NCBI RefSeq assembly: GCF_013426895.1
Contig: NZ_AP023174.1
Span: forward strand, 2,046,001 to 2,110,000
Length of the DNA: 64,000 nucleotides
Source of the DNA: Paraburkholderia largidicola
GTDB taxonomy: Bacteria; Pseudomonadota; Gammaproteobacteria; Burkholderiales; Burkholderiaceae
Direction: 5' to 3'
The notes under the pieces: model-generated
Database searches by the model: none
What the model was told of the DNA's origin: nothing
The model's input: only the letters and a program-made list of their open reading frames with translations
In this document: positions 8,542 to 16,961 of the stretch, in pieces
How the letters are laid out: the number at the start of each line of letters is the position of its first letter
How positions within the stretch are numbered: the stretch's first letter is position 1
Program-made: the position numbers and the translations under genes

Positions 8542-11500
8542 CACAGACTCTCCTGAACTGTTAGTTCCGCAAAACCGTATTCATCCATCCGGTCCGGGTA
8601 GTACTTCACATGCACCGACGCAATCTCAATGTCATTGCCGCCTTCCTCCCCGCTGTTGAGAACAATCGCGCCGCTGATCACCTGAGGCGCGTCCTTCGTA
8701 AATACCGCGGGCGAAAGCGTCGCAGTGTCGTAATCTGCCTTGCCTTTCGGAGCCGGTTGCGAACTGCCCAGCGCCGATGTGTGCTCCTGTCGTGCCACCA
8801 GCACCTGGGTTCCGCCTCCATGTCGGGTCACGCCAAGAGTAAATGCGTACGCTGATGTCGCCGGGTTGTAGTCCGGAAGCACAATGCGGTAGGTCAGCGT
8901 ATGTCCAAGATCGAATGCCATTCCATCCGCAGCCAGCGCCGCCATACCCGTCATTGGCCGCAGTGAAGCTTCGAAGCCCAGGTCCACACTCATCCCCAGC
9001 AACACTGCGTTGAGCGCCGCAATGGCCTCGTCCGCATCTTTCACACCGGTCCATGCAACCGACCCGCCCTTGTGATCGCCAAAGTAGCAGCGGCGCGCCC
9101 ACATCTCCATTGGTGTCGACTCAGCGCTTTTGGCCCATTGCACAACTCCGTACGCAGCGAGACCGAGAATTAGGGCCACGCCGAGCGGGCCAAAAAGCAT
9201 CGCTTCTGGCGCCATTGCCCCTGCTACGCCGAATATTCCAGCACCGAGCGAAAGCACGGCGGCACCGCTGTATGCATACATGGCACTTCCATCCCCCTGC
9301 CCAAACGCCCGCCCCGCCATAAACGCATCCTGCGACGCATCCACAAAACTCGACGCCGCCGCAATCACACCCGCGCGCTTCGCCAAGAACTCACCAACCG
9401 CCACCGCGCGCTCCAGCGCGCCAGCCGCCGCCGCTCCTGTCGCCAGTGGCTGCGCACTCTTTGCCAGCACCTGGGTGGCCACGCCCGTCAGTTCCACCGT
9501 CGATCCCAGCACCCCCACCGACGCCGACCATACCCCGATCAACGTCTCCGTATAGGCCGCCCCGACGGTCGTCTTCAATGTAGCGATATTGGTCTGCAGA
9601 CTATCCCACTGTCCGTATAGCGACAGGTACGCCAGCAGCGCATCCTTGCCCCCAGCCGCCAGCCGCAGATTCCTCACCGTCCCGCTGGCGAACTGGTATG
9701 CCGTGCGCGAGCCCATCTCGATACCCTTCAATACCCTGATCGCTCCCGGTTCCAGCGTCTCCACGCCCACCACCAGCCGGCCGAACGCGGTGTACATTTC
9801 CTGCGATGCGCTGCCCTGCACCTGCAGCAGCCGCTTCTTTACCGACTCCGCGCTCTCCAGCGCCCACAGCGTGACGGTGATCGTCCGGTTCCTCACCGCG
9901 GCATTGGGCAACGAAATCATGCCGCCGAGAATCAGCGCGCGTACCTTCCTGCCGGACTGTGCCATCCCCTCGTGCAACTGATCGCTCAGCAGCTGAACGT
10001 ACTCCGACACCGTCAGCTGGACGGTGACGCGCGTCACGTGCTGGCGCTGGTAAAGCCACGCCACACCCATGTTCAGATGCTTCTGCGCGTGCTTCACCCC
10101 ATCGCCAACGTGAGCATGAAGACTGCCGACGGCACTGTTCACCGCCATCACGAGCACGCCCACCGACTGCCGCAATGCCGGCTGCATATACGCCTCGCCG
10201 GCGTCGTTACTTGTCAGCACCGCCTTGAGCGCTTCGTATAGCTTGCTCGAGTCGTTCAGACTCAGCTTGTTCTGGTCATCGAAGCTCGGCGCCAGCCCCG
10301 CGAGGAAGTTGGTGTTCTTCGCAAGCAACGCCTTATACGGCGGGCTGTTTTTATCGTTAAGCCATTTGTTCCACAGAATCCGCGTCGGCCCCGTCAGCGG
10401 TGGAGTCTGGTCCTTCTTTTTCGGATCGATCGGCTCAGGCACCTCGCTCGACCCGCCTGCCAGGCACAACGACATCATGTGGGTGTATGCGCAGCCTGAA
10501 CCCGACTTCACGTTATCGCCGTCGTAGTCGTGTTCACACACCTCCAGCCAGCTGGACGATTCACACCACTGCGCCCAGCTCTTTCCGAACCCATCAATGC
10601 GCTTCTGGTACGAAGCCATCGTCCTGTCATACTCGTCCTGAAACTTCTTGCGCGCCCCTTCGTTGTAACGTTTTTCGAGCCGACCGTGCATGTCCTTCGT
10701 GACGCTCGCGGTCTCCCGCGCGGTAGCGTCCTTGACGTCCACCGATGGCAAAGGTGCCTTGGCTGCGAGATATGGGTTCTCGTTCCAGCGCTGAACACGT
10801 TCGGCCTCTGCCTTGACCGTCGATGCCGCCTGCTGCGCAGCCATCTTCGCCTCCTGCCCCTTCAGCCCGAGCAGCGCCCGCGAGGTGAAGTACTGATACC
10901 GGCGCATCGGGTCGGACGCCCAGGCCGCGCGCTCCTGCACGGACAGGTTGCGCAGCGAGTTGTACTCCTGCACCGTGCCGATCGGATCGGGTAGCAGCAC
11001 GACGGGCACACCGTGTTTCAACTGGTACTTCGCGATTCCCGCCGTAACGAACGCCTGCATCGCACCGAGCCGGCGTGCCCGCGAATAAAAGGCGTGCACG
11101 CTGTCGAAATCCTGCGTGCCTGGCGCGTACTCCCATACCTGCTTCGCCAGTTGCAGCGTGTCGGTCAGCGCCATCACCACGTCCGTCTTCGCGACGCCCG
11201 CCGCCGAAGGATCTGTCTTGAACTGCCCGATGTTGTATGTCGAAAAGCGCGTCATCGGAGCCTTGCCGGCGCGGTAGTCGTCCAACACCTTCTTCGGCCA
11301 CGCATCATTCGCGAACGCGATCTGCACCACCGAATGGCGGCTGTCGATGTTGATGAACGATGCAGCTACATCGTGGCCTTCGCTGATGCAGGCCTTGGAC
11401 AGGGACTGGACCGGACCCGCTGGCGGCTGCAACGGATCGAACTGCCGCAACGCGCCTTCGGGCGTCACCTGATATGCCTGCCATACCTTGCGGTCCAGCA

Positions 11501-11711
11501 GCGCATACACATAGCCCTGGCGTAGCACACGCACATTGTTGTCCCGGAACTGCGCTTCCGTGCCCCGGTTGTACTTCGCACCGATGGCGGGTGTCGGTGC
11601 ATACCGTAGCGGCAGCACGGGAATACCGGTTCGACCACACGCCTTGCACGTTCCCGGCTGGCATTGCGCAGTCTGCTGCGCGCTCTGGTTGAGTTTCTTA
11701 GAATCGGCCAC
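8541..11711 (-). CDS. VasX / BTH_I2691-like T6SS effector, putative membrane-active toxin
   Basis: 1056 aa with a GTG start at 11711, supported by AAGGA upstream and by a 9-bp gap to the adaptor gene. The N-terminus carries a Cys-pair motif (C22, C25) followed by GIPVLPLRYAP, typical of the VasX N-terminal region. A long helical middle follows, with charged coiled segments. The C-terminal third has Ala/Gly-rich hydrophobic stretches at about 780-865, for example GAMAPEAMLFGPLGVALILG, as expected for insertion into membranes. The last 150 residues are beta-rich. VasX-type toxins are carried by VgrG with a DUF4123 adaptor and depolarise the target inner membrane. The gene order vgrG2 - DUF4123 - toxin - DUF6708 - PAAR matches such modules. 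Pore formation is inferred. Confidence 0.82.
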   Translation of the reverse strand: MADSKKLNQSAQQTAQCQPGTCKACGRTGIPVLPLRYAPTPAIGAKYNRGTEAQFRDNNVRVLRQGYVYALLDRKVWQAYQVTPEGALRQFDPLQPPAGPVQSLSKACISEGHDVAASFINIDSRHSVVQIAFANDAWPKKVLDDYRAGKAPMTRFSTYNIGQFKTDPSAAGVAKTDVVMALTDTLQLAKQVWEYAPGTQDFDSVHAFYSRARRLGAMQAFVTAGIAKYQLKHGVPVVLLPDPIGTVQEYNSLRNLSVQERAAWASDPMRRYQYFTSRALLGLKGQEAKMAAQQAASTVKAEAERVQRWNENPYLAAKAPLPSVDVKDATARETASVTKDMHGRLEKRYNEGARKKFQDEYDRTMASYQKRIDGFGKSWAQWCESSSWLEVCEHDYDGDNVKSGSGCAYTHMMSLCLAGGSSEVPEPIDPKKKDQTPPLTGPTRILWNKWLNDKNSPPYKALLAKNTNFLAGLAPSFDDQNKLSLNDSSKLYEALKAVLTSNDAGEAYMQPALRQSVGVLVMAVNSAVGSLHAHVGDGVKHAQKHLNMGVAWLYQRQHVTRVTVQLTVSEYVQLLSDQLHEGMAQSGRKVRALILGGMISLPNAAVRNRTITVTLWALESAESVKKRLLQVQGSASQEMYTAFGRLVVGVETLEPGAIRVLKGIEMGSRTAYQFASGTVRNLRLAAGGKDALLAYLSLYGQWDSLQTNIATLKTTVGAAYTETLIGVWSASVGVLGSTVELTGVATQVLAKSAQPLATGAAAAGALERAVAVGEFLAKRAGVIAAASSFVDASQDAFMAGRAFGQGDGSAMYAYSGAAVLSLGAGIFGVAGAMAPEAMLFGPLGVALILGLAAYGVVQWAKSAESTPMEMWARRCYFGDHKGGSVAWTGVKDADEAIAALNAVLLGMSVDLGFEASLRPMTGMAALAADGMAFDLGHTLTYRIVLPDYNPATSAYAFTLGVTRHGGGTQVLVARQEHTSALGSSQPAPKGKADYDTATLSPAVFTKDAPQVISGAIVLNSGEEGGNDIEIASVHVKYYPDRMDEYGFAELTVQESL

Positions 11712-11720
11712 AGGTGTTCC

Positions 11721-12641
11721 TTACGACAACGTCGCGACGATCTGGGCCCACATGGCGTCGCTGACTGTTTCGAACTGACTTGCAAGAGACGCCTCGCCAG
11801 CGGCTGCGCGTGCAATTGCACTACGCACTTGTGGATACGCATCAAGTCGGGGATGGATGAACAGCCGGTGCAGTGCAAATACGAGCTGATCCTCGAAATC
11901 AGTCAATCCAAGATCGCCTGCATCCAGCAGTTGCCCGTACGCCCGTGAAGCTGCGTCGGGTGGCAAAAGGCTCGGCCCGCGCCATCGCGCCGGGGTATAG
12001 GCAAGTTCATCCGCCTGAGCGGCGCGCCATGCCGCCAGAAGGCGCACCACCCAAGGCGCCCCGACCTGCACCGTCAGGCCGGCTTCCGAAATGCGTTGCG
12101 CGTCGGCCCTTGCCTGCGGCAGACGGGTAATCACTCCGCTCGCATTGGGATAGAGCCAGTCCCTTACCGGCCCTCGGAGCACGTTCGCATCCGCGGTGGA
12201 GGTCGCAGAAAGCAACTCGAGACGCATGGGCTCGAAGAACGGTATGAACTGGCTGCCGCGCCTGGTTTCAACAACGCATTGCTGCTCGATATATGCAGCG
12301 AGCGAGTACGGATGCTCTGCGCTGCTCAGCCACCCGCAGACGTAGCGCCGGTCATATCCCGCTTCCTGCTCCGAGTGACGAATCGATGCGTCGACGAGTT
12401 CCACATTCGGTGGCATGCCCGGCGCAGACAACGCGACGAGGCGTGGGCACGAGTTGGGCTCATGCGCCAGATCCGCGCGCGCGACCACCGTCATCACCTC
12501 TTCGCCCAGCGACTCCTGAAGGCGCGGTACGCCAATCCTTGCGTATTCGTCATATCCGGCAAGCGGATCGACCAACAGATAGAAGTATTCAGCCCGATCG
12601 TGCGCGCCGATCAGCATCTCACGGGCGAACGTCTTGCTCAT
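11721..12641 (-). CDS. DUF4123-type effector adaptor (Tap/VasW-like)
   Basis: 306 aa from the ATG at 12641, whose ATGA overlaps the vgrG2 stop; an upstream in-frame ATG at 12659 is less likely. The first 130 residues look like the DUF4123 fold: YFYLLVDPLAG near the start, CPRLVALSAPG, then GWLSSAEHPYSLAAYIEQQ. An arginine- and Trp-rich helical C-terminal half follows. DUF4123 proteins hold an effector on its VgrG without being exported themselves. Position between vgrG2 and the VasX-like toxin is the standard adaptor position. Divergence from better-known Tap proteins makes the family call tentative; the role is supported mainly by context. Confidence 0.75.
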   Translation of the reverse strand: MSKTFAREMLIGAHDRAEYFYLLVDPLAGYDEYARIGVPRLQESLGEEVMTVVARADLAHEPNSCPRLVALSAPGMPPNVELVDASIRHSEQEAGYDRRYVCGWLSSAEHPYSLAAYIEQQCVVETRRGSQFIPFFEPMRLELLSATSTADANVLRGPVRDWLYPNASGVITRLPQARADAQRISEAGLTVQVGAPWVVRLLAAWRAAQADELAYTPARWRGPSLLPPDAASRAYGQLLDAGDLGLTDFEDQLVFALHRLFIHPRLDAYPQVRSAIARAAAGEASLASQFETVSDAMWAQIVATLS

Positions 12642-14803
12642 CGCACACGCTCCGAGCAATTGATCAGTCCTCCAATCGCCGACGCACCGTTCAGACTGAG
12701 AGAATTACCGCTTCCACTGGATTGCGAAACCGCCCCCTTCAGGCGAATCGAGGCCGCCTCGATCACGACACCCGTCGCGTCGATCGTGATCGTGCCTCCG
12801 GGGCCTCTGATTACCATGGTCTCTGCCGCGTCGACCTCGAAAACTCGTGTTTTCTGCTCGATGCGCTGACTGGCCTGCAACTTGTGATGCCCCTGCACCG
12901 TCTGCTCGACGTTGCCGCTCGTCTCTGCAAAGTAATTCGCACCCGTCTTTTCGTGCCGGTTATTACCGACTTCGTCGATGCGATCCTTGTCAATCTGGCT
13001 CGCGTAGTTGCGGCCCACGGCGAGAAACGCGTTGCGTCCGATCTTGTGGCGACGGTTTTCGTTGATATCGACCTGCTCGTTGTTGCCCACCGTCTCGATA
13101 CGGTCACGGCCGATGATCGTGGTCTCGTCATTTTCGATAGTCTTTATCCGGTCATGCTCGACCGCGTGGGACTCGTCGTTCTCCACTTCCACGCGCAGGT
13201 CTTTCTCCGCGTGAATCCATACTTCCTCCGCGCCTTTCTTGTCCTCGAAGCGGATCGCATTCGCGTTACCTGCACCACCCTTCAGCGAGCGTGACAGCAG
13301 TCCACTCTGCGTCGCATTGCCCGGCAGATCCCACGGCGGCATCGTCGCAGCGTTGTACAACCGCCCGACCACGATCGGTCGGTCGGGGTCGCCGTTCTCG
13401 AAGTCCACGATCACTTCCGTGCCCACGCGCGGAATATTGACCCCACCGAATCCACCGCCCGCCCACGGATACGACACGCGTATCCAGCACGACGCATTCT
13501 GGTCTTTCACCCCCGAGCGGTCCCAATGGAAACCCAGCTTCACACGGCCATACTGGTCCGTCCAGATTTCCTGGCCCGCCGGGCCGGTGACGATCGCCGT
13601 CTGCGGCCCGCTCGTGCGCGGCTTCGGATAGCGCGTACGCGATGGACGAAACACCGTCGTTGCCGGTTGCACCACGAACGCACTGCTGATCGTGTATTCG
13701 CCCGAACCGCTCGCCGCACCGATCTCCGTGGCCGAGAACCACGCGCTGATCACCAGGTATTCCCGGTTTGCCGGCCGATGCGGATAGCCCTCCAGCCGGA
13801 ACGTCGTGCCGCACACCACGTCGCGCACCTGGCCGCTGCCCGAGGCGCGCTCACCATGCGCACGCACTTCTTCCATCCGCAGCCGCGCGAACTGTTCACC
13901 ATGCTCCCGTTCCGTGTAATCCCCCGGCCACTCGTAGCGCTCGAAATCGTTATGCGCCGTCTCCTGCGGCAGTTCGTTCTGCGCGATCAACCCGGCCATC
14001 GGCTTCTTGAAGTCGTAATCGTTCGTTGTCCAGCGACCCGACTGCAGCGCACCGCTCATATCGAACGCGTCGATGTATTCCTGATCGATCCTGTGACCCG
14101 GCGGGTAATACCACAGCGTCTGGTAGGCAGTGCTCTCGACCGGCCTGTGCGCGCCGAGGTGATCGACGAGCACCATCCGGTGAAACGTGCCCGAATGCTC
14201 GAAGAACCAGTAGATGCCGTGCTCGGCCATCAGCCGCTGGATAAAGTAAAAATCCGTTTCCCCATACTGCACCTGATAGTCGAGCACGGGATACGAACCG
14301 CTCAGCCGCAGGTCGTACGAGTACATGTACTTGCCGAACACGTCCTCGATGATCTCCACCACCGTCTTGCGCTGGAATATGCGGTAGTCCGACGTCTGGT
14401 CGGCCAGCCAGATCCACGGCCTGAGCGCGAGCTCGTAGTTGCTCTGCCGGTCAGACTGGCTCACATAGCGCGCTTCCGTCACGATGCCGCTGATCTCGCG
14501 CGTGCCCGCGCCGATGTTGGACGCACCCGCCATCCCCTGCATGCCCGCAATGAAGGTACCCATCCCTTCGAGCTGGATCGTGACCGTCAGCTCCTTGCCG
14601 ATCATCTGCTTCAGATCGAGGTTGGCGGCCTCCGACTCCGGCATCTCCAGCGGCGTGCGGCACGACAACGTGTACGCGTAGATCGCCGACAGCGCTTCCT
14701 CGCCCGCTACGCCCGTCAGTTCGAGCGCCGGTTCTCCCAGTGGCGATACGGGCAACGCAGGACCGCTCATCGTTATGGTCCGGCTCTTTACAAACGTTAG
14801 CAT
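12638..14803 (-). CDS. vgrG: T6SS spike protein VgrG (copy 2)
   Basis: 721 aa from the ATG at 14803. A GTG 12 bases further upstream is open, but the ATG aligns exactly with copy 1 (MLTFVKSRTITMSGP against MLILYEGRTLTMSGP). The gp27 and gp5 OB domains are almost the same as copy 1. The tail differs: NDESHAVEHDRIKTIENDE repeats of the beta-helix type, then VFEVDAAETMVIRG and a short end containing SSGSGNSLSLNG. The different tail is what would pair with its own adaptor and cargo, the DUF4123 protein and VasX-like toxin that follow with overlapping or near-overlapping ends. It lies 130 bp after the LprI-like gene. Confidence 0.96.
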   Translation of the reverse strand: MLTFVKSRTITMSGPALPVSPLGEPALELTGVAGEEALSAIYAYTLSCRTPLEMPESEAANLDLKQMIGKELTVTIQLEGMGTFIAGMQGMAGASNIGAGTREISGIVTEARYVSQSDRQSNYELALRPWIWLADQTSDYRIFQRKTVVEIIEDVFGKYMYSYDLRLSGSYPVLDYQVQYGETDFYFIQRLMAEHGIYWFFEHSGTFHRMVLVDHLGAHRPVESTAYQTLWYYPPGHRIDQEYIDAFDMSGALQSGRWTTNDYDFKKPMAGLIAQNELPQETAHNDFERYEWPGDYTEREHGEQFARLRMEEVRAHGERASGSGQVRDVVCGTTFRLEGYPHRPANREYLVISAWFSATEIGAASGSGEYTISSAFVVQPATTVFRPSRTRYPKPRTSGPQTAIVTGPAGQEIWTDQYGRVKLGFHWDRSGVKDQNASCWIRVSYPWAGGGFGGVNIPRVGTEVIVDFENGDPDRPIVVGRLYNAATMPPWDLPGNATQSGLLSRSLKGGAGNANAIRFEDKKGAEEVWIHAEKDLRVEVENDESHAVEHDRIKTIENDETTIIGRDRIETVGNNEQVDINENRRHKIGRNAFLAVGRNYASQIDKDRIDEVGNNRHEKTGANYFAETSGNVEQTVQGHHKLQASQRIEQKTRVFEVDAAETMVIRGPGGTITIDATGVVIEAASIRLKGAVSQSSGSGNSLSLNGASAIGGLINCSERVR
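13238..14770 (-). repeat. Direct repeat, copy in vgrG2 (partner 5394-6926)
   Basis: Second copy of the vgrG tract. The left edge is sharp: C at 13238 matches and the base before it differs. Substitutions begin at 14453 on the side encoding the N-terminus. The pattern suggests recent duplication or gene conversion. Confidence 0.9.
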
Positions 14804-14933
14804 GACTAAAGACACTCCATATTTCTTCGACCGTCTGATGACGAACTCCCCTTCGCCTGCACGTCGGTTCCCGCGTTATCCGTAACCGCGGGGAACCGCA
14901 ATCAGATTGCAGGTTTCCAGACCATCGCCTCGA

Positions 14934-15353
14934 TTAGCGACAATGAAAGGCGTCCACCTTTCCAACAAGTCGTTCCGTTTCCTTGCTCATGCAGATCGTT
15001 TGTGCCGTTTGACGCATGGAGCCCTTTCCCCACTCGCGTTCGCTTTGACGCTTGCATGCGCTATCGCGCTGGCTCGTCCACTTCGAAACCTGCTCTTCGA
15101 GGCGAACCTTGCACGCCGGCGAATCCGCCTCCTTACGCGACACAGCGAGATGCAGATTCTGCTCGGCAACGACCTGATCGCGCCATGCGCAGAAGTTCAT
15201 GCTGGCCTGACTGGCGTCGCAGTTCGCCACTAGCGCAGCGACCTCGCTCGCCGGTAATCCGCTGCGGCCGGCGATCTCGTCGATGGGATTGACGGTCGCT
15301 GCGTGAAGCGACGTGCACACGAGGCCGCCCAGGAAAAGAATGGCGAACTTCAT
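14934..15353 (-). CDS. LprI/DUF1311-like periplasmic lysozyme inhibitor, probable immunity protein
   Basis: 139 aa with a clear signal peptide (KFAILFLGGLVCTSLHAA; cleavage likely after the Ala-Ala near residue 19). The mature part has six cysteines and the DUF1311-type stretch QASMNFCAWRDQVVAEQNL. LprI-family proteins inhibit lysozyme in the envelope. The ATG overlaps the TGA of the lysozyme gene (ATGA), so the two are translated as a pair. A periplasmic lysozyme inhibitor coupled to a cytoplasmically made lysozyme in a T6SS operon is best read as immunity against sister-cell attack. The inhibitor family is recognised from motif; specificity is inferred. Confidence 0.83.
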   Translation of the reverse strand: MKFAILFLGGLVCTSLHAATVNPIDEIAGRSGLPASEVAALVANCDASQASMNFCAWRDQVVAEQNLHLAVSRKEADSPACKVRLEEQVSKWTSQRDSACKRQSEREWGKGSMRQTAQTICMSKETERLVGKVDAFHCR

Positions 15354-15850
15354 TGCGCGTCCGCCGCTGTCCGAAAAGGCGCCGCCTCTTCCCGGCGACG
15401 GTTGACCAACCCTGCCGACCGTACGGGTTGCAGTCGACGGCCATGCACGTCTCGCGGATGCACATTCACGTTCCGGCTCATATGGGCGACGACATCGGCG
15501 TCCTGTCCTGCGTTAGCTGCGGCGAGAACCGGACGTGCCCCCGACGGCCCGGTGTTGTACGCATAACTCACCAGCGCATCGAACTGATCTTGCGTCAATT
15601 CGCGACGCTGCACCTGCCGGCGGACGGCGACCTCGGCGCTGCGCACGCTCACCGCCAGTTGCGCGTTGACGTCTGCGACGCTGACGGGTCGACGCATTTC
15701 ATCGTCCGTACACGGGCCATGATGCGCCAGGCCACCCACGCCAAATGTGCAGTTGTTCGCTATGTCGTTGTAGTAATGAAGGACGGCACCCTCGCGAGCC
15801 CTTAACGCGCTCAGCCCTGCTGCACTCATCTGTTTGGTTTCGTTAGGCAC
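15350..15850 (-). CDS. GH24 (T4-type) lysozyme, probable T6SS muramidase effector
   Basis: 166 aa. The start is a GTG at 15850, placed 9 nt after a strong GAGGAGG; it overlaps the tssA stop by 8 nt. The T4-lysozyme catalytic spacing is exact: E20 (ARE), D29 (YYND) and T35 (NNCT), that is E-x8-D-x5-T, followed by the GVGGLAHHGPC loop. The later part has QFDALVSYAYNTGP, another GH24 hallmark. There is no signal peptide, holin or spanin, so delivery by the T6SS is more likely than phage lysis or Sec export. It cleaves the MurNAc-GlcNAc backbone of peptidoglycan. Coupled to the LprI-like inhibitor downstream. Confidence 0.87.
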   Translation of the reverse strand: MPNETKQMSAAGLSALRAREGAVLHYYNDIANNCTFGVGGLAHHGPCTDDEMRRPVSVADVNAQLAVSVRSAEVAVRRQVQRRELTQDQFDALVSYAYNTGPSGARPVLAAANAGQDADVVAHMSRNVNVHPRDVHGRRLQPVRSAGLVNRRREEAAPFRTAADAQ

Positions 15851-16961
15851 CTTGGTTTTCCTCCTCGGTCGCCCATTGCGCAAGCAACTCGGACGGTATC
15901 GCCTTGACGACTTCCGCATACCGCTTGCCGACGAACTGCTCGGCTCGCCGCAGAAGTACGGGTATGGGACTGCTCGGCTCGTTCAGTTCGAACCAGTGAC
16001 GCGCTTCGCGAATGCGCTCCAGCGCGGCCTCGCGACTGTGCGAAGCGGCAGTGATGCGCGGCGCGACCGGTTCAGCAACGGCGCGTTCAGCGAGGTCCAC
16101 AGGTCTGGTTATCGCATCTTCATTCTTGGTTTCGGCGATTGCCGGATCGGCCGGCGTCATTTCATCGACCGCAGAGGCAAATGGCGACGCAGGGTGCCGC
16201 GGACCATCGCCAACGACTCGTTGCAGCAACCGTGTCAACGCAGAAAAGTCCGGCTGGTAGACGCCCAAGTGCTCTTTGCACCACCTCTCGATCGAACCGA
16301 TGCTTGCGAGCGCTTCGTCGAATCCCGCCAGCATGTCCGGTTGCTGAATTCGCAGATCGTCGAGCTGTCGTCTGACCGATTCAGGCGCGAGCGCATCACC
16401 CGGACGCGGGTGCGCAAACGCGCGCTCGACGTCCCGCACCTGCAGGCGCGCCGCGGTCGAACGCGTCAACGCGATCTCACGCACGTCGGAAAGCAGACCA
16501 TCGGTATCGGTCAGCGCCTGAAGCGCATTCATTCGAATCTCAAGCACCGCATCCTGATCGTCATCCATGCCTGGCTGCGGTTGAATCGCGTCGGGAAAAG
16601 CCGCAAGCCACGCGGCCAGCAATCCCAGGCCCTCTGCCAGTCCGGCGGATCCCGCAAGCCTCGTGCGGCAACGCGCGAATGGAATGGCCAGGCGCATGTC
16701 CTTGCTGCGCATCATCAGGCGCCGGCAATCGCGATCGACTTCGCTCCAGTTCACCGGTTCCGGCGTGCCGACGAAGTCGCCATACTGCGCATCCATCTTC
16801 GCGGCCATTTGTGCCGAAAGCACGACGAATTCGGGATCGTACTCAAGGTCGACTCCGCACGGCGCGCCGGGGTCGACAGGCGACATCCAGTCGTGTGGCA
16901 ATGGCGCCGCAACCTTGGCAACTGATGCCTTCGAGGCTCCCTGCTTCTTGCTGCTACTCAT
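15843..16961 (-). CDS. tssA: T6SS component TssA (ImpA N-terminal domain)
   Basis: 372 aa from the ATG at 16961, which overlaps the tssG stop by 8 nt (ATGAGTAG). The ImpA_N domain occupies about residues 20-140 (APCGVDLEYDPEFVVL; VNWSEVDRDCRRLMMRSKDMRLA; GLGLLAAWLAAFPDAI). A Pro/Ala-rich linker and a C-terminal helical part follow (EAALERIREARHWFELNEPSSPIPVLLRRAE is the typical ending). TssA docks at the membrane complex and baseplate and helps start sheath growth. It is the last structural gene of the minus-strand arm; the lysozyme gene overlaps its stop. Confidence 0.93.
   Translation of the reverse strand: MSSSKKQGASKASVAKVAAPLPHDWMSPVDPGAPCGVDLEYDPEFVVLSAQMAAKMDAQYGDFVGTPEPVNWSEVDRDCRRLMMRSKDMRLAIPFARCRTRLAGSAGLAEGLGLLAAWLAAFPDAIQPQPGMDDDQDAVLEIRMNALQALTDTDGLLSDVREIALTRSTAARLQVRDVERAFAHPRPGDALAPESVRRQLDDLRIQQPDMLAGFDEALASIGSIERWCKEHLGVYQPDFSALTRLLQRVVGDGPRHPASPFASAVDEMTPADPAIAETKNEDAITRPVDLAERAVAEPVAPRITAASHSREAALERIREARHWFELNEPSSPIPVLLRRAEQFVGKRYAEVVKAIPSELLAQWATEEENQGA
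15860..15866 (-). promoter_or_regulatory. Ribosome binding site deciding the GTG start of the lysozyme gene
   Basis: Reads GAGGAGG on the minus strand, inside the end of tssA, 9 nt before the GTG at 15850. It rules out the longer in-frame extension and favours the GTG over the ATG at 15829. Confidence 0.75.
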
